49,565 nt of DNA from a virus: the IMG/VR virus record IMGVR_UViG_3300037963_005421, positions 1-49,565 of that record; one strand, written 5' to 3'. Positions 20,242 to 29,416 of this stretch are shown here, one piece after another. How positions within the stretch are numbered: position 1 is the first letter of the stretch; each line of letters starts with the position of its first letter. The position numbers and the translations under genes were made by a program. The notes beneath the pieces are model-generated. The model worked only from the letters and a program-made list of their open reading frames with translations, was not told the origin of the DNA and ran no database searches.

Positions 20242-21284
20242 TAGATCACCGGCTTGATAAGAGCATACTTCGCGGCAAACACCATTGTATCGTCTTGCGC
20301 TATCGTCGCTGTATTGTTGTAAGTTCCGACAGCCACGACTTGATGGAGGGGGCTCCCTCCAGTCGAGATGTTTTGATTTGAACTGCGGGTTGAAACGTTG
20401 TTTGCCGTCCCATCGCTGGCCAAGGGGTAGCTTGCACCACCTCCCACCTTCTCTCCTCCGTGGAGGTAGGTTATAAGCCCGTTATCAGGCCCCGATGTCC
20501 CCGCCGAAGTCGCGGCGCTGTACGAGTAGACCCCATAGGCGGCGTTCGATGGCACCGATGCGCTAAACAAAGAGCAAATGGCACCACCCAACATGACGTT
20601 GCTCACCGCTGTGGAGCTGGCATCTCGAGCAATGCCAACAATGAAGTCTCCCTTAAAGTCCCGGACGCTATCGTCGCTGTCAAGAACGTAGATTCCGGTA
20701 AAAGTGTTGCCCCGTGACAAATTGTTTCCGTCAATGGCCGCAGTGCGGTACCACCGAGGCCCGGATTTGGTGCTTGAGTTCTTCCAGTTGTACGCGGCGT
20801 TTCCAGATGCAAGCGCGTTAAATGTGATGGTGTTCTTTTTGGTCCCAGCATCCCAGGTCACAGACTTGATAAGCGACGACGGATCGTACAAGGTCCAGCT
20901 TCCATCCGTAAGATTGATATCATTCAAAACAAGAGCGTTGAGATCGACGGTGTCTGCAGCGATGTTGACCGTGTGGGTTGCTGTCGCCAGGGTATCCCCA
21001 TCGGCATCAAGGGCTTTGAGGGACAGCGTAAAGCTGTTGCCATTGGCTGTCCCGCTAAAGGTGTAGGCCCCGAGCCCGCTGCCGCTAATGCCAGAGGAGC
21101 CAACAGCATTGGTCATAACAGCGCTGTAGCTGTCAATCAGGCTGGAGGGGTCAGTGAAGGCCCCAAAAGTCTTGGCTGCTGGCGTTCCCCCCGCGGCAAC
21201 CGCCTCGCTGGTTGGCGAGGGTGGCTGCACTGGCTCTGTGGCTTGAGCTGCAGGGTCGCCGTATCGGCGGTAGCTGGTGGTCAT
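20241..21284 (-). CDS. Tail appendage/fibre-like structural protein
   Basis: 347 residues; ATG 21284 chosen for CTGGAGGAC upstream and ATGA coupling. It is rich in Ser, Thr, Gly and Asn, with repetitive beta-strand sequence (YTFSGTANGNSFTLSLKALD, TWDAGTKKNTITFNALASGN) and a C-terminal domain rich in small residues, typical of phage appendage proteins. No enzymatic motif seen. The position before the lysis genes fits a tail or head fibre. Confidence 0.55.
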   Translation of the reverse strand: MTTSYRRYGDPAAQATEPVQPPSPTSEAVAAGGTPAAKTFGAFTDPSSLIDSYSAVMTNAVGSSGISGSGLGAYTFSGTANGNSFTLSLKALDADGDTLATATHTVNIAADTVDLNALVLNDINLTDGSWTLYDPSSLIKSVTWDAGTKKNTITFNALASGNAAYNWKNSSTKSGPRWYRTAAIDGNNLSRGNTFTGIYVLDSDDSVRDFKGDFIVGIARDASSTAVSNVMLGGAICSLFSASVPSNAAYGVYSYSAATSAGTSGPDNGLITYLHGGEKVGGGASYPLASDGTANNVSTRSSNQNISTGGSPLHQVVAVGTYNNTATIAQDDTMVFAAKYALIKPVI

Positions 21285-21685
21285 GCAGTCCTCCAGTGGA
21301 GGTAGGCGTAGCAATCCGCAGTACCAGCATCTAATTTCCACTGAATGAACAGGTTGAAGTCTGCTGGGGCAAACTGCGTGCGCTTGTAAGCCAAGCCCAA
21401 GATCAGGATCACAGACTTGAAGTTCGCGTTTCTGGTTGCCACCAGAGTGTCTGTCCGTTCGTCGGACACAGGCCGTTGCCCAGCTGCGTCCTCACTCAGG
21501 AACCAAGTGATCGTCGTCGGAGATCCACTCTTGATTTCTGCGAGCATCCTGAGCGACTCAAGCATGCACTTGCCCTGCGTCGTCACTGCTCCCGCATCCT
21601 GAGCGCTCTCGCCCACGGTTGAGCTGACATAAGCGGTTGCCAATGCGGCTTGGTAACCCACGCCATAGTCGATCATCACAGGCAT
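21281..21685 (-). CDS. Small structural protein
   Basis: 134 residues, MPVMIDYGVGYQAALATAYV onward, alpha/beta in appearance (FKSVILILGLAYKRTQFAPA). TAGGAGGAT precedes the ATG. No family recognised; location supports a virion role. Confidence 0.5.
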   Translation of the reverse strand: MPVMIDYGVGYQAALATAYVSSTVGESAQDAGAVTTQGKCMLESLRMLAEIKSGSPTTITWFLSEDAAGQRPVSDERTDTLVATRNANFKSVILILGLAYKRTQFAPADFNLFIQWKLDAGTADCYAYLHWRTA

Positions 21686-21694
21686 GCTATCCTC

Positions 21695-24600
21695 CTATCT
21701 TTTGTTCTGGTCAACTTTAAACCTTTCCTGCGTGTACCCCCAGCTCCGGCCTTCGTAGTAAGCCTGCACGGCTTCATTGACTTCTCGCAGGCTTCGTTCG
21801 CTAACGGCATCGGGGTCAATGTGCTTCACAGCGATGCCGGTGTAGCCATCTAAGACCCGCCAGAACGGCGTTCGGGGGTCAACGCTGGCAAGGTTTTCTC
21901 GCGACGGATCTGCAACAGCGCTGGTGTTCACCGTTTGCGACATGGCCAAAGCATCGTTGATGTGCCGACTTGAAGGCATGGCCATCGTGAGAGCATAGTT
22001 TGCCCACGCATCAACTCGGTGTGATGGCGGCTTGTGCACGCCCTCGCTGACCTGAATGTAGCCCGACAATGATCTGAGAGTATCCGCAGGGAGTTGCCCA
22101 GCCAGGGGGATCTCTTCAAGGCTGTCGATCATGGCACCCACTGTGCGACCATTGGTCAGGCTCTCTATCGGCCTGTCGTAAAACAAGTGATGCCTTGACA
22201 ACACTTCAGAAGCGAGCTTTGCCATAATGTGCGAACGGGCCAAGTAGCGAGCTGCAAACGGTCCTTTTATTTGACCCCGAAGATAGGCCTGATGCTTAGC
22301 ATCATCGCCAAACACCCCCAACCTGGCCGGGATGTCTGCAACCGCAGAAGCGGTATCGCGAATCATGCTGATCTCTTCAAAGAAGGCCTCCTGTGGAGTG
22401 GCAAAGCCCTCCACATACAGGCCCTCGCCAATGGGTACTCGCAGTCGCTCTCTTGCGTAGCTTTCGGTCCCTCTCGTGGCTTCGTCCGTGTACTGGTTGT
22501 ATGGGCGGGGCTGTGCATACCTGATGCTTACCACCTGACTCTTGAGGGTGCCCAACCGCCTTGTTTGGGTAAGGTTCAAACGATCGACAGCTTCTAACGA
22601 AGCAATCTCCTCTTCAATCTCAGGCAGCTTTTGTTTTTGCTGGTGGACATTGTAAGCCAGCATGGTGTCTGGCAAAGCATCCATCATGATGCGGTTGTAT
22701 GTCGCATAGAACTGCGGGTTTTCAATCATTTGATTGATCTGAAGGCGCACGTTCTTGAAGGTCCAAGTAAAGAACGGGATGAACATCCGTATCGTGTCAC
22801 GCTGGAATGGCGTCAAGTCGCCATAATCAAACAAGAACTTTTGAACATGCGCCGCTGAGTCCGCAATCGTGTGTCCCCGGCGCATGTTTCCTATGAAGTT
22901 CATCAGCCGCGCTTGGTTTTCAATGCTGCGCGAAACCGCCGCCCCCATTCTCCTCGGCACAGCAACCGGGATGCCTCCGGTCAAAGCCGCTGACAACGCC
23001 ACTATGGCGTACCCTTCGGTCAGCTTGCTTTTGTGAGCAAGATGCTCAAGCTTGTCCAGATTTGATTTGTCTGTGGCCATTTTGGGGATGAAGTTCGACC
23101 CCATATTGTCTGCAAAAGTGTTCAGGTCGGTGACCATCTGGAAGCTTCGGGCAATAATGTTGTTCTCTTGCAGCAGATCATGGGCTTCATCCATGGTTCG
23201 GAGCGTGCCATCGCCAAGGTCAAACAAACGTCGTCCGCTTGTTCCCTTCACGGTGACCGTCGATAGCATCGCATCGATCCCGAGGTAAGTTGCGTGCTGG
23301 GCCTTCCGTTTGGCAAACGCTGTCGCGCTCTCGCCCTTCCGCTTGGGTGCAGACAACGCCCGCCTTGCTTTCCCCCAGCTCCCGTGCTGTTCAATGAACG
23401 GTATTGCTGCTGTAAGGACACCGGCTTTCGTCTGCGTCACAGGGCTCATGGCCCCCCCAACACCCAGGTCCAAGATGTTGGTTAGCTGATTGCTGATGGC
23501 GTTTCTCATCGAGAACGCAAGACTGAGGACCGTCACGCGGGTCTTCCAGAAGTCGTTGATTAAGTTCCACACCCTCTTAGCCGTGCCTGGTGGGGGCTTG
23601 ACCTTAAAGACATCCTCCATGCTGGAGGCAACCACACGAGGGATGTACATCCGAAACAGTTGGCTGCCACCTCCGTAGTATTCGTCCAACGACTGCCCGG
23701 TAGTGCGGACACCCAAGGCCAGCTCGTTTGCTTTTGTGTTGAGGGCGTCTGCCACCAAGTCCCAGGCTTTCCTTTCATCTCCATCGGTCGCGCTCAAGTA
23801 CTGCTTGTGCAAGTCGCGAGGGTCGGTGAGCTTGACTTCAGCAAGTCTCCGCGTTTGTTCCTTCACCGTCGTCATCTCGTTTTTCTTGATGGCAAAGGTC
23901 AGGTATTCAATGTTGGCTCCTTGCGAGATCCTGCGAGACTCTCGCAGCCATGTAGCCATTGGCGCGTCTTTGCCTGGCTTCAACGCTGCCATCAGCGCGG
24001 TGGTTGCCTCTTCAAACATATCCATGTCGAACTGGCCATTTGAATCCAAAAAGGCAGGGTCTGATGCCCAGTCCTGTTGAAACCCCTCAAGAAGCCGCGT
24101 GGCCATCTCTTGTTGCTGAGCCCCTCCCCGCTCAAGCAAAGGCACCAAGTCCTCATCCAACGCGACTTGCGCAATGCCTTTACCTTCTTCAAGGTTTGGG
24201 GTGACGAATCGGACCAACCCGCCGCCAACCATTGTGGAAAGGAAGTCGTCAGCAGCAAGTGCTCGGTTTTCTTGCATGTACCGAGCTGCAATCTTGTTTG
24301 GGTTGAGAACAAATGCAACGGCTGGGTTTTTATTTGATGCGTTGATCTCCGCAACGGTCCCAGCAATTTTCCGCGTTCTCCTTGAGTCAGTCTGCTGGCT
24401 CAAGACCTTGTCTACGCCTCTTGCTTCGGCTCCAGGGGAAGAACCCTTTGCCCTCTTAAGAGCATCGGACAGGATGTGCGGTACCCACGACACAACTCCC
24501 CAGTCCTCAAGCATAGCCGTTGGGTCTTTGATGAACGTTTCCCTGTGGATCTCGAACAACTTCTCGTAGGACTTCTGGATTGAACTCAGCTCATCCACCA

Positions 24601-27600
24601 CGGGGACCAAGTCGTCAGGGAGTTCTCCCAAACGCCGACCCACAAGTTGGGGGAAGCGGCTCACGTCAAAGTCCGGGAAGCCTGGAATCTTGGGGGTGTT
24701 TTTGAGGAGGCTAAACGCAGCCAGCAAGATGTCTTCGCGGCTCAAACTGGGCTGGCTTGCAATATCAGAAACCGTATTCCGCAAGGTTTGAACAGCAGCC
24801 TGCTGGTGGGTCAAGTCTGAAGCGATGCTCTTTGCTTCTTTAATCAAACCCCGTGTGACGACAGCCCTCACCTGAACCTTTACCAGACGGGCTTCATCCC
24901 GGCTCAACCCGCTCATGTCCATCTTAGCCATCTGGTTGCGAACCGATTTCTCAATGGCCGTATCGGTTGCAGATCGTCTTAGCCTTTCAGCTTGAGTCTT
25001 CAAAAAGCGGATGCTTTGCTCAAGGATGGCGATTTGCGGGTCTGTTTTTACCAAGCCTGAAGTCTGGCCGGTCAAAGAGCGGAACCGGCCCCAGAGATTC
25101 GCCTCCCAGTCTTCCAAGATCCAATTTCTCTTCAGCAAATTTTGTCGTTTAGCTTCCAGATCCTCCAACTTCCCTTGAATCTTTGAGACTTCGGGGCTGT
25201 TTGCTGGAGTGCTCGCCAACTTTGATTGGTTAGCTGCGATTGCGGAATCAAATTCTTTCAGCTTAAGCTGCTGGTCTGCCGTTAGCCGTCCTGCTGGGGC
25301 CTTGCCCACTATGATTTCTGGGGGCTCCAATCGTGGCTGAGACTCCGATATCATCTTCGCCAGTTCACGACGGCGTTCGCTTATTCCCTCAGCTCCTTTC
25401 TTCTTGGCAGACGCTAGGCTGCTTACTTGAGCATCGTAAGCTTGCCTCTTTGCCTTTCTTGCGCTGTCCCGTATCGACTCTGCCCCTTCCATCCGCTGCT
25501 GTTTTTGGAGCCTGATCTCAGCTTGGACTTCCGCCAAGTTAATCGTGCCTTTCTTAGACTTCTTGACCGGTCGAGCCACGCCTCCCTCGGCCAGCATTTC
25601 AGCCATGTTTTGGGCCAAAGCGCTATCGAGATCCATTTGCTTTTGGGTCTTCAACTGTTCTGCTGCCGCGATGCTCTTCTCGTAAGCAGCCACGGCTGCC
25701 TTGACCCTTGATGCAACAAAGTCCTTCTCGTTCTTGATCTCAGCCCTCTTGGCCTTAATGGTGCTGAGAAAAGGCTTTCCGCCATCATCTCGAATAAATT
25801 TCAGATCCGACATCTTGCCCTCAAAGATGTCGTCTGAAACCCGCAGCAGCTCGGTCAGCGCTGTTCTTTTATCGCTGGGGATTCCGAGAAGATCTCCGAT
25901 AGCCTTGACGAACCCTTGCCATAGGGTCGTCTTGCCCCTGAGTTCGATCCCTTGCAAGAACTTCTGGAAGTCAGGGTTGGTAAGGCCCCAAGCCAAAACC
26001 TCGTCTGCATTTAGAGAGGATGGCCCGATTACCTCACCGGTCTTCCGGTAATGCTCCTTCCACTTTCGGATGACCACCCCTGTGATGTCGTTCAGTTGCC
26101 GTTCTGCTCGACTCAGGGGAGTACCTTGATTGGCCCTCGCTCTCGCGTTGTGCAGCTTACGGGATGTCACTGCATGCAGCAGTTCATGAAGGACGGTTTC
26201 GGACGAAATGCCTGACCCGTCTACTTGTGGTCCTCTAAGCCAGATAATGTCTGGCTCGCCCTGCTTCGGCTGGTACATTCCTCTTGCCCGACCTCGGGCA
26301 ATAGCAAGAGGTGATGGGCCACTACCAGGCTTAACTACGACAAAACGAAGGTCTTCATCTGCCACAAGGTGTCGGATACGAGTAGCGATGGCGCGATGCC
26401 CAGCGTCTGAGGACATGAGGGCGATGGTGTTCACTACCTCTGAAGCACTGTCTGCGCCCTCGATTATCTCCGCAAATTCGTCGCGGGTCATGTCTTGCAT
26501 GTTCAAAGGCTTGTTGAGCTTCTCGTCCAACTGCGGCAAACTTCGGTACTCGCTCTTTGCTTGTTTTCGAGCTGCTTCGATGCTGCGAGCCTTTTCTGCT
26601 TTGACCGCTTTTAGGTTGTCCTTCGCCTCCTTGACCAAAGCAGCCGTTGCCGCCTTGTGCTCGGCCAACAGTTCTCTTGCTCTTTTCTCTTGATCCTTGG
26701 CCCGTTGGGAAATGTTTACGGTGTCTCGTTTGAAGCGGGCCAAGACGGTCGCTTGGGCTTCCTTTAACTTCAACCGTGCTGCGCTCGTCTTGGCTGAATC
26801 CAAGGCGACTGCAATCTCAGCCAGAGCCTCGTGTTTCCTCATTTCAGCTTGCTGCAACCGTTGCATTTCCGGGTTGCCACGAGCCCACCGAGCCATCTGA
26901 ACCAGCGACTGTCTTACCTCATCGATGGACTTCTGATGAATCCGAGCAAAGTCTGCCACCATGGCTTCTACAGCGTTGGCCACGCCTTGCATCTCGGGTC
27001 TACGTTGAAGCAACCCTGCGCCTGTCTCGAGGGCATCGAACGCCTCGTTCAGCACGTTCTGCACGCCGTACCCTGGAGCAGCCCACTCTTGCGGCCAAGA
27101 GCTGGGGTCTTCTTTAACCAAGGCCTTGCGTGCTTGGACGGCGATTTGAGCCTGCTCTGTTGCCCGCCTCAGCCCCTGCTGAAGGTCACTCCGTCTGTTG
27201 TTGATGTCGCTGGTGTATTGATTGATCGCCCGCTGGTATCGGTTCCAGAGTTCTGGCTCCAGCCGCTGTACCGTGAAGAGGGCAGCCCGGTCAGAGGTGA
27301 GCTGCAGGGCTTCTCGGCCTCGGGACAACAGGGTTGAGATTTCATCTTGCGAGCGAACCCACGCGGTCATGGGCTGCATAGCCCTGGTTCCCACCGCTGC
27401 TGCTGCTGCATCCCAAAGCGCCCCAACCACTGCTGGAGGGGTCTGCATTGTTCGCTGTGCGGAATAAGCCAACTTTTGCCCAGCTGACAGTGCTGCTTCT
27501 CCGCCTTGGTCTACAATCTGCTGCAAGGCCTTAAGGGCGTACGGCTTCAAGGGGTTTAAGGCCTTAACTTTTGTGGCGATCGGGCTGATGATCGGTGCCT

Positions 27601-29404
27601 GCGAAAGGTACCGGGTCTCCGATGAAAACGGCACATGGTAAGCCAGCCGCCCAGCGTCCTGAAAGACTTGTTCCCCAAGGTCGATCCTCTTCCGCAAGGC
27701 TTTAAGGTGACCGGCTTGTTTGTTGATGTTGGCCGCCCTCATGAGATCCAGTCGCCCAGTCAGCCTCAGAGCATCAAACGAACTCTCGTTGCGAACTCGT
27801 TGAAGTGCGGCGACCTGTTTCTGGGCGCTTTCAATCGCAGCCTTGTTTCCTGTCTGAGCGTACGCCTTCTGCAAACTCCGAAGCGCGTCCTGCTGTTGGT
27901 CCAGCTTCTGGTCTGCAATCTGCTGGAACCGCCGCAACCGTTCCGCATCTCCCGTCAACGATGGTGCTGACGTGTCGCCTAAAGCGGACCGAACACGCGC
28001 AGCTTGCCTCCCCTTAAGGTTCAAGAGGTTTGCTTCCCCAACCAGCTCACCTTTTTTGCTGGCGTCATCGGCATATTTTCTTGCTGCCATTTCAGCGATT
28101 TCAATGGCCTCATCAATGCTTTTCAGGGCATCAGCATCGCCCGCGGCGGCTCGGACAATAATCTCTGCTGCCTCAGTAGGGCCTCCAACGTTGGCTGCCA
28201 GATTGTCGAGAGCCCGCGCAGCAAGCGACCCAGATCGGCCCATCCTGACGGTCTTGCCCGCCGTGTGGACCACCATGCCTCCTTTTGCGGGTCCAGCAAA
28301 CCAAAGCGGATCAAAGGCCAGCTCGTAGCCCAAGCCAATAATCTCTCGGCCAAGGTCACTCGAGAGCATGTTGTAGTACTGATAATCAGGATGCTCACTA
28401 CCCACTTGTTCAGCAAAAAGAGCAGCCTGTTCTTTTGAAACTTGAGCATCAACAATGTCTGTACCAGCGATGTACGGCACGTTTTCGATTAACTGAGACC
28501 GCTCTTTGGCCTCTTCACTAAGCCCTGCCTCCCACAATGTGCCGTCCGCTGCAGCCGCATATAGATTTGCCCTCATTTTCTGGCGAGGAGTGTTGATTCC
28601 CGCTGCCAGATTGGTGGCCCTTGCTGCCCCATTGACCACTCCCCACAAAGCAGGAGAAGTCCATCGAAGCGCTTCCATCCAAGCATCGGAAGAGTCTTCT
28701 ACTCCTTCTGCGTACTGTCGCTGGCTTGTTGCCAAACCCTGCAGTTGCTCCGGGGTCAGGTCTCTTTCAGCCATTCCATCGTCAACAAAAAGGTTGATCA
28801 GATGAGTGGGGTCTGCATTGGTCTGCTGAATGGTGGGCCAGGCCGCATAGATCTGTTGAGCTGCTTTGCCCAAGGTTGTGTCAGCATCTGGCAACAAAGA
28901 AGCAGCGCCCGCAGTAGCTTGCCATGAGAGTCGCTCTGGATAGCTGAACGCCTCAAGCGCTGTTATCGCAGCGGAGCCACCCTTCCACACGGCGTCAGCG
29001 GCTGCTTGCGGCAGGGCTACAGCCGAATCGACATCATCTAAACCTTTAACGGCAGCCCAGACAGGCCCCAGTCCTGCTGCAGAAGCTGCGGAGGATGCAA
29101 TCTCGCCAAGCAGCCCGCTTGTTTCCTCGTCCTCGCCTCCGTACCGGCCAGTTGACCACTCGTAGATCCTCCCCATTTTCTCAGTCATGGTGGGATCATC
29201 GGTTCGCAGATCATCGACAAGACGAGCCGCCTCGGGTCCGAACACAATCTCCTCAGTCTTCTTGTCTGGATCGACGCGCATATCCCTGGGGATGCCCGAA
29301 GATCCGAGGTGCCGCTCTACTTCGACAGGCTGACTTTTGCCTTCCTTCTTTTGCTGTTCGGGAGTCTCTAAGCCCAAGATAGATGACAGGCTGGGGATTG
29401 CCAT
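21695..29404 (-). CDS. Giant internal virion (polyvalent-type) protein with an embedded zinc metallopeptidase motif
   Basis: 2569 residues, by far the largest gene. Long helical and coiled-coil stretches dominate (residues ~450-1000 and ~1200-1400). At residues 1073-1077 is HELLH, within ETVLHELLHAVTSRKL, followed about 65 residues later by NADEVLAWGLTNPDFQKFL, where a Glu could be the third zinc ligand; this matches metallopeptidase modules of phage polyvalent proteins. Near residue 2187 FDYGDLTPFQRDTIRMFIPF and TWTFKNVRLQ is a pattern I recall from the C-terminal parts of ejected giant phage proteins. It is probably packaged and injected with the DNA, cutting the cell wall or host proteins. 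No RNA polymerase motifs were found. Confidence 0.7.
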   Translation of the reverse strand: MAIPSLSSILGLETPEQQKKEGKSQPVEVERHLGSSGIPRDMRVDPDKKTEEIVFGPEAARLVDDLRTDDPTMTEKMGRIYEWSTGRYGGEDEETSGLLGEIASSAASAAGLGPVWAAVKGLDDVDSAVALPQAAADAVWKGGSAAITALEAFSYPERLSWQATAGAASLLPDADTTLGKAAQQIYAAWPTIQQTNADPTHLINLFVDDGMAERDLTPEQLQGLATSQRQYAEGVEDSSDAWMEALRWTSPALWGVVNGAARATNLAAGINTPRQKMRANLYAAAADGTLWEAGLSEEAKERSQLIENVPYIAGTDIVDAQVSKEQAALFAEQVGSEHPDYQYYNMLSSDLGREIIGLGYELAFDPLWFAGPAKGGMVVHTAGKTVRMGRSGSLAARALDNLAANVGGPTEAAEIIVRAAAGDADALKSIDEAIEIAEMAARKYADDASKKGELVGEANLLNLKGRQAARVRSALGDTSAPSLTGDAERLRRFQQIADQKLDQQQDALRSLQKAYAQTGNKAAIESAQKQVAALQRVRNESSFDALRLTGRLDLMRAANINKQAGHLKALRKRIDLGEQVFQDAGRLAYHVPFSSETRYLSQAPIISPIATKVKALNPLKPYALKALQQIVDQGGEAALSAGQKLAYSAQRTMQTPPAVVGALWDAAAAAVGTRAMQPMTAWVRSQDEISTLLSRGREALQLTSDRAALFTVQRLEPELWNRYQRAINQYTSDINNRRSDLQQGLRRATEQAQIAVQARKALVKEDPSSWPQEWAAPGYGVQNVLNEAFDALETGAGLLQRRPEMQGVANAVEAMVADFARIHQKSIDEVRQSLVQMARWARGNPEMQRLQQAEMRKHEALAEIAVALDSAKTSAARLKLKEAQATVLARFKRDTVNISQRAKDQEKRARELLAEHKAATAALVKEAKDNLKAVKAEKARSIEAARKQAKSEYRSLPQLDEKLNKPLNMQDMTRDEFAEIIEGADSASEVVNTIALMSSDAGHRAIATRIRHLVADEDLRFVVVKPGSGPSPLAIARGRARGMYQPKQGEPDIIWLRGPQVDGSGISSETVLHELLHAVTSRKLHNARARANQGTPLSRAERQLNDITGVVIRKWKEHYRKTGEVIGPSSLNADEVLAWGLTNPDFQKFLQGIELRGKTTLWQGFVKAIGDLLGIPSDKRTALTELLRVSDDIFEGKMSDLKFIRDDGGKPFLSTIKAKRAEIKNEKDFVASRVKAAVAAYEKSIAAAEQLKTQKQMDLDSALAQNMAEMLAEGGVARPVKKSKKGTINLAEVQAEIRLQKQQRMEGAESIRDSARKAKRQAYDAQVSSLASAKKKGAEGISERRRELAKMISESQPRLEPPEIIVGKAPAGRLTADQQLKLKEFDSAIAANQSKLASTPANSPEVSKIQGKLEDLEAKRQNLLKRNWILEDWEANLWGRFRSLTGQTSGLVKTDPQIAILEQSIRFLKTQAERLRRSATDTAIEKSVRNQMAKMDMSGLSRDEARLVKVQVRAVVTRGLIKEAKSIASDLTHQQAAVQTLRNTVSDIASQPSLSREDILLAAFSLLKNTPKIPGFPDFDVSRFPQLVGRRLGELPDDLVPVVDELSSIQKSYEKLFEIHRETFIKDPTAMLEDWGVVSWVPHILSDALKRAKGSSPGAEARGVDKVLSQQTDSRRTRKIAGTVAEINASNKNPAVAFVLNPNKIAARYMQENRALAADDFLSTMVGGGLVRFVTPNLEEGKGIAQVALDEDLVPLLERGGAQQQEMATRLLEGFQQDWASDPAFLDSNGQFDMDMFEEATTALMAALKPGKDAPMATWLRESRRISQGANIEYLTFAIKKNEMTTVKEQTRRLAEVKLTDPRDLHKQYLSATDGDERKAWDLVADALNTKANELALGVRTTGQSLDEYYGGGSQLFRMYIPRVVASSMEDVFKVKPPPGTAKRVWNLINDFWKTRVTVLSLAFSMRNAISNQLTNILDLGVGGAMSPVTQTKAGVLTAAIPFIEQHGSWGKARRALSAPKRKGESATAFAKRKAQHATYLGIDAMLSTVTVKGTSGRRLFDLGDGTLRTMDEAHDLLQENNIIARSFQMVTDLNTFADNMGSNFIPKMATDKSNLDKLEHLAHKSKLTEGYAIVALSAALTGGIPVAVPRRMGAAVSRSIENQARLMNFIGNMRRGHTIADSAAHVQKFLFDYGDLTPFQRDTIRMFIPFFTWTFKNVRLQINQMIENPQFYATYNRIMMDALPDTMLAYNVHQQKQKLPEIEEEIASLEAVDRLNLTQTRRLGTLKSQVVSIRYAQPRPYNQYTDEATRGTESYARERLRVPIGEGLYVEGFATPQEAFFEEISMIRDTASAVADIPARLGVFGDDAKHQAYLRGQIKGPFAARYLARSHIMAKLASEVLSRHHLFYDRPIESLTNGRTVGAMIDSLEEIPLAGQLPADTLRSLSGYIQVSEGVHKPPSHRVDAWANYALTMAMPSSRHINDALAMSQTVNTSAVADPSRENLASVDPRTPFWRVLDGYTGIAVKHIDPDAVSERSLREVNEAVQAYYEGRSWGYTQERFKVDQNKR

Positions 29405-29416
29405 TTTCGTGTTCCT

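Noticed and set aside
22229-29382. Many plus-strand frames within the giant gene
   Set aside because: Short, without ribosome sites, antisense to one uninterrupted coding frame.
21695-29404. N4-like virion RNA polymerase
   Set aside because: Size and location suggested it, but I found no polymerase catalytic motifs; metallopeptidase and ejected-protein patterns fit better.
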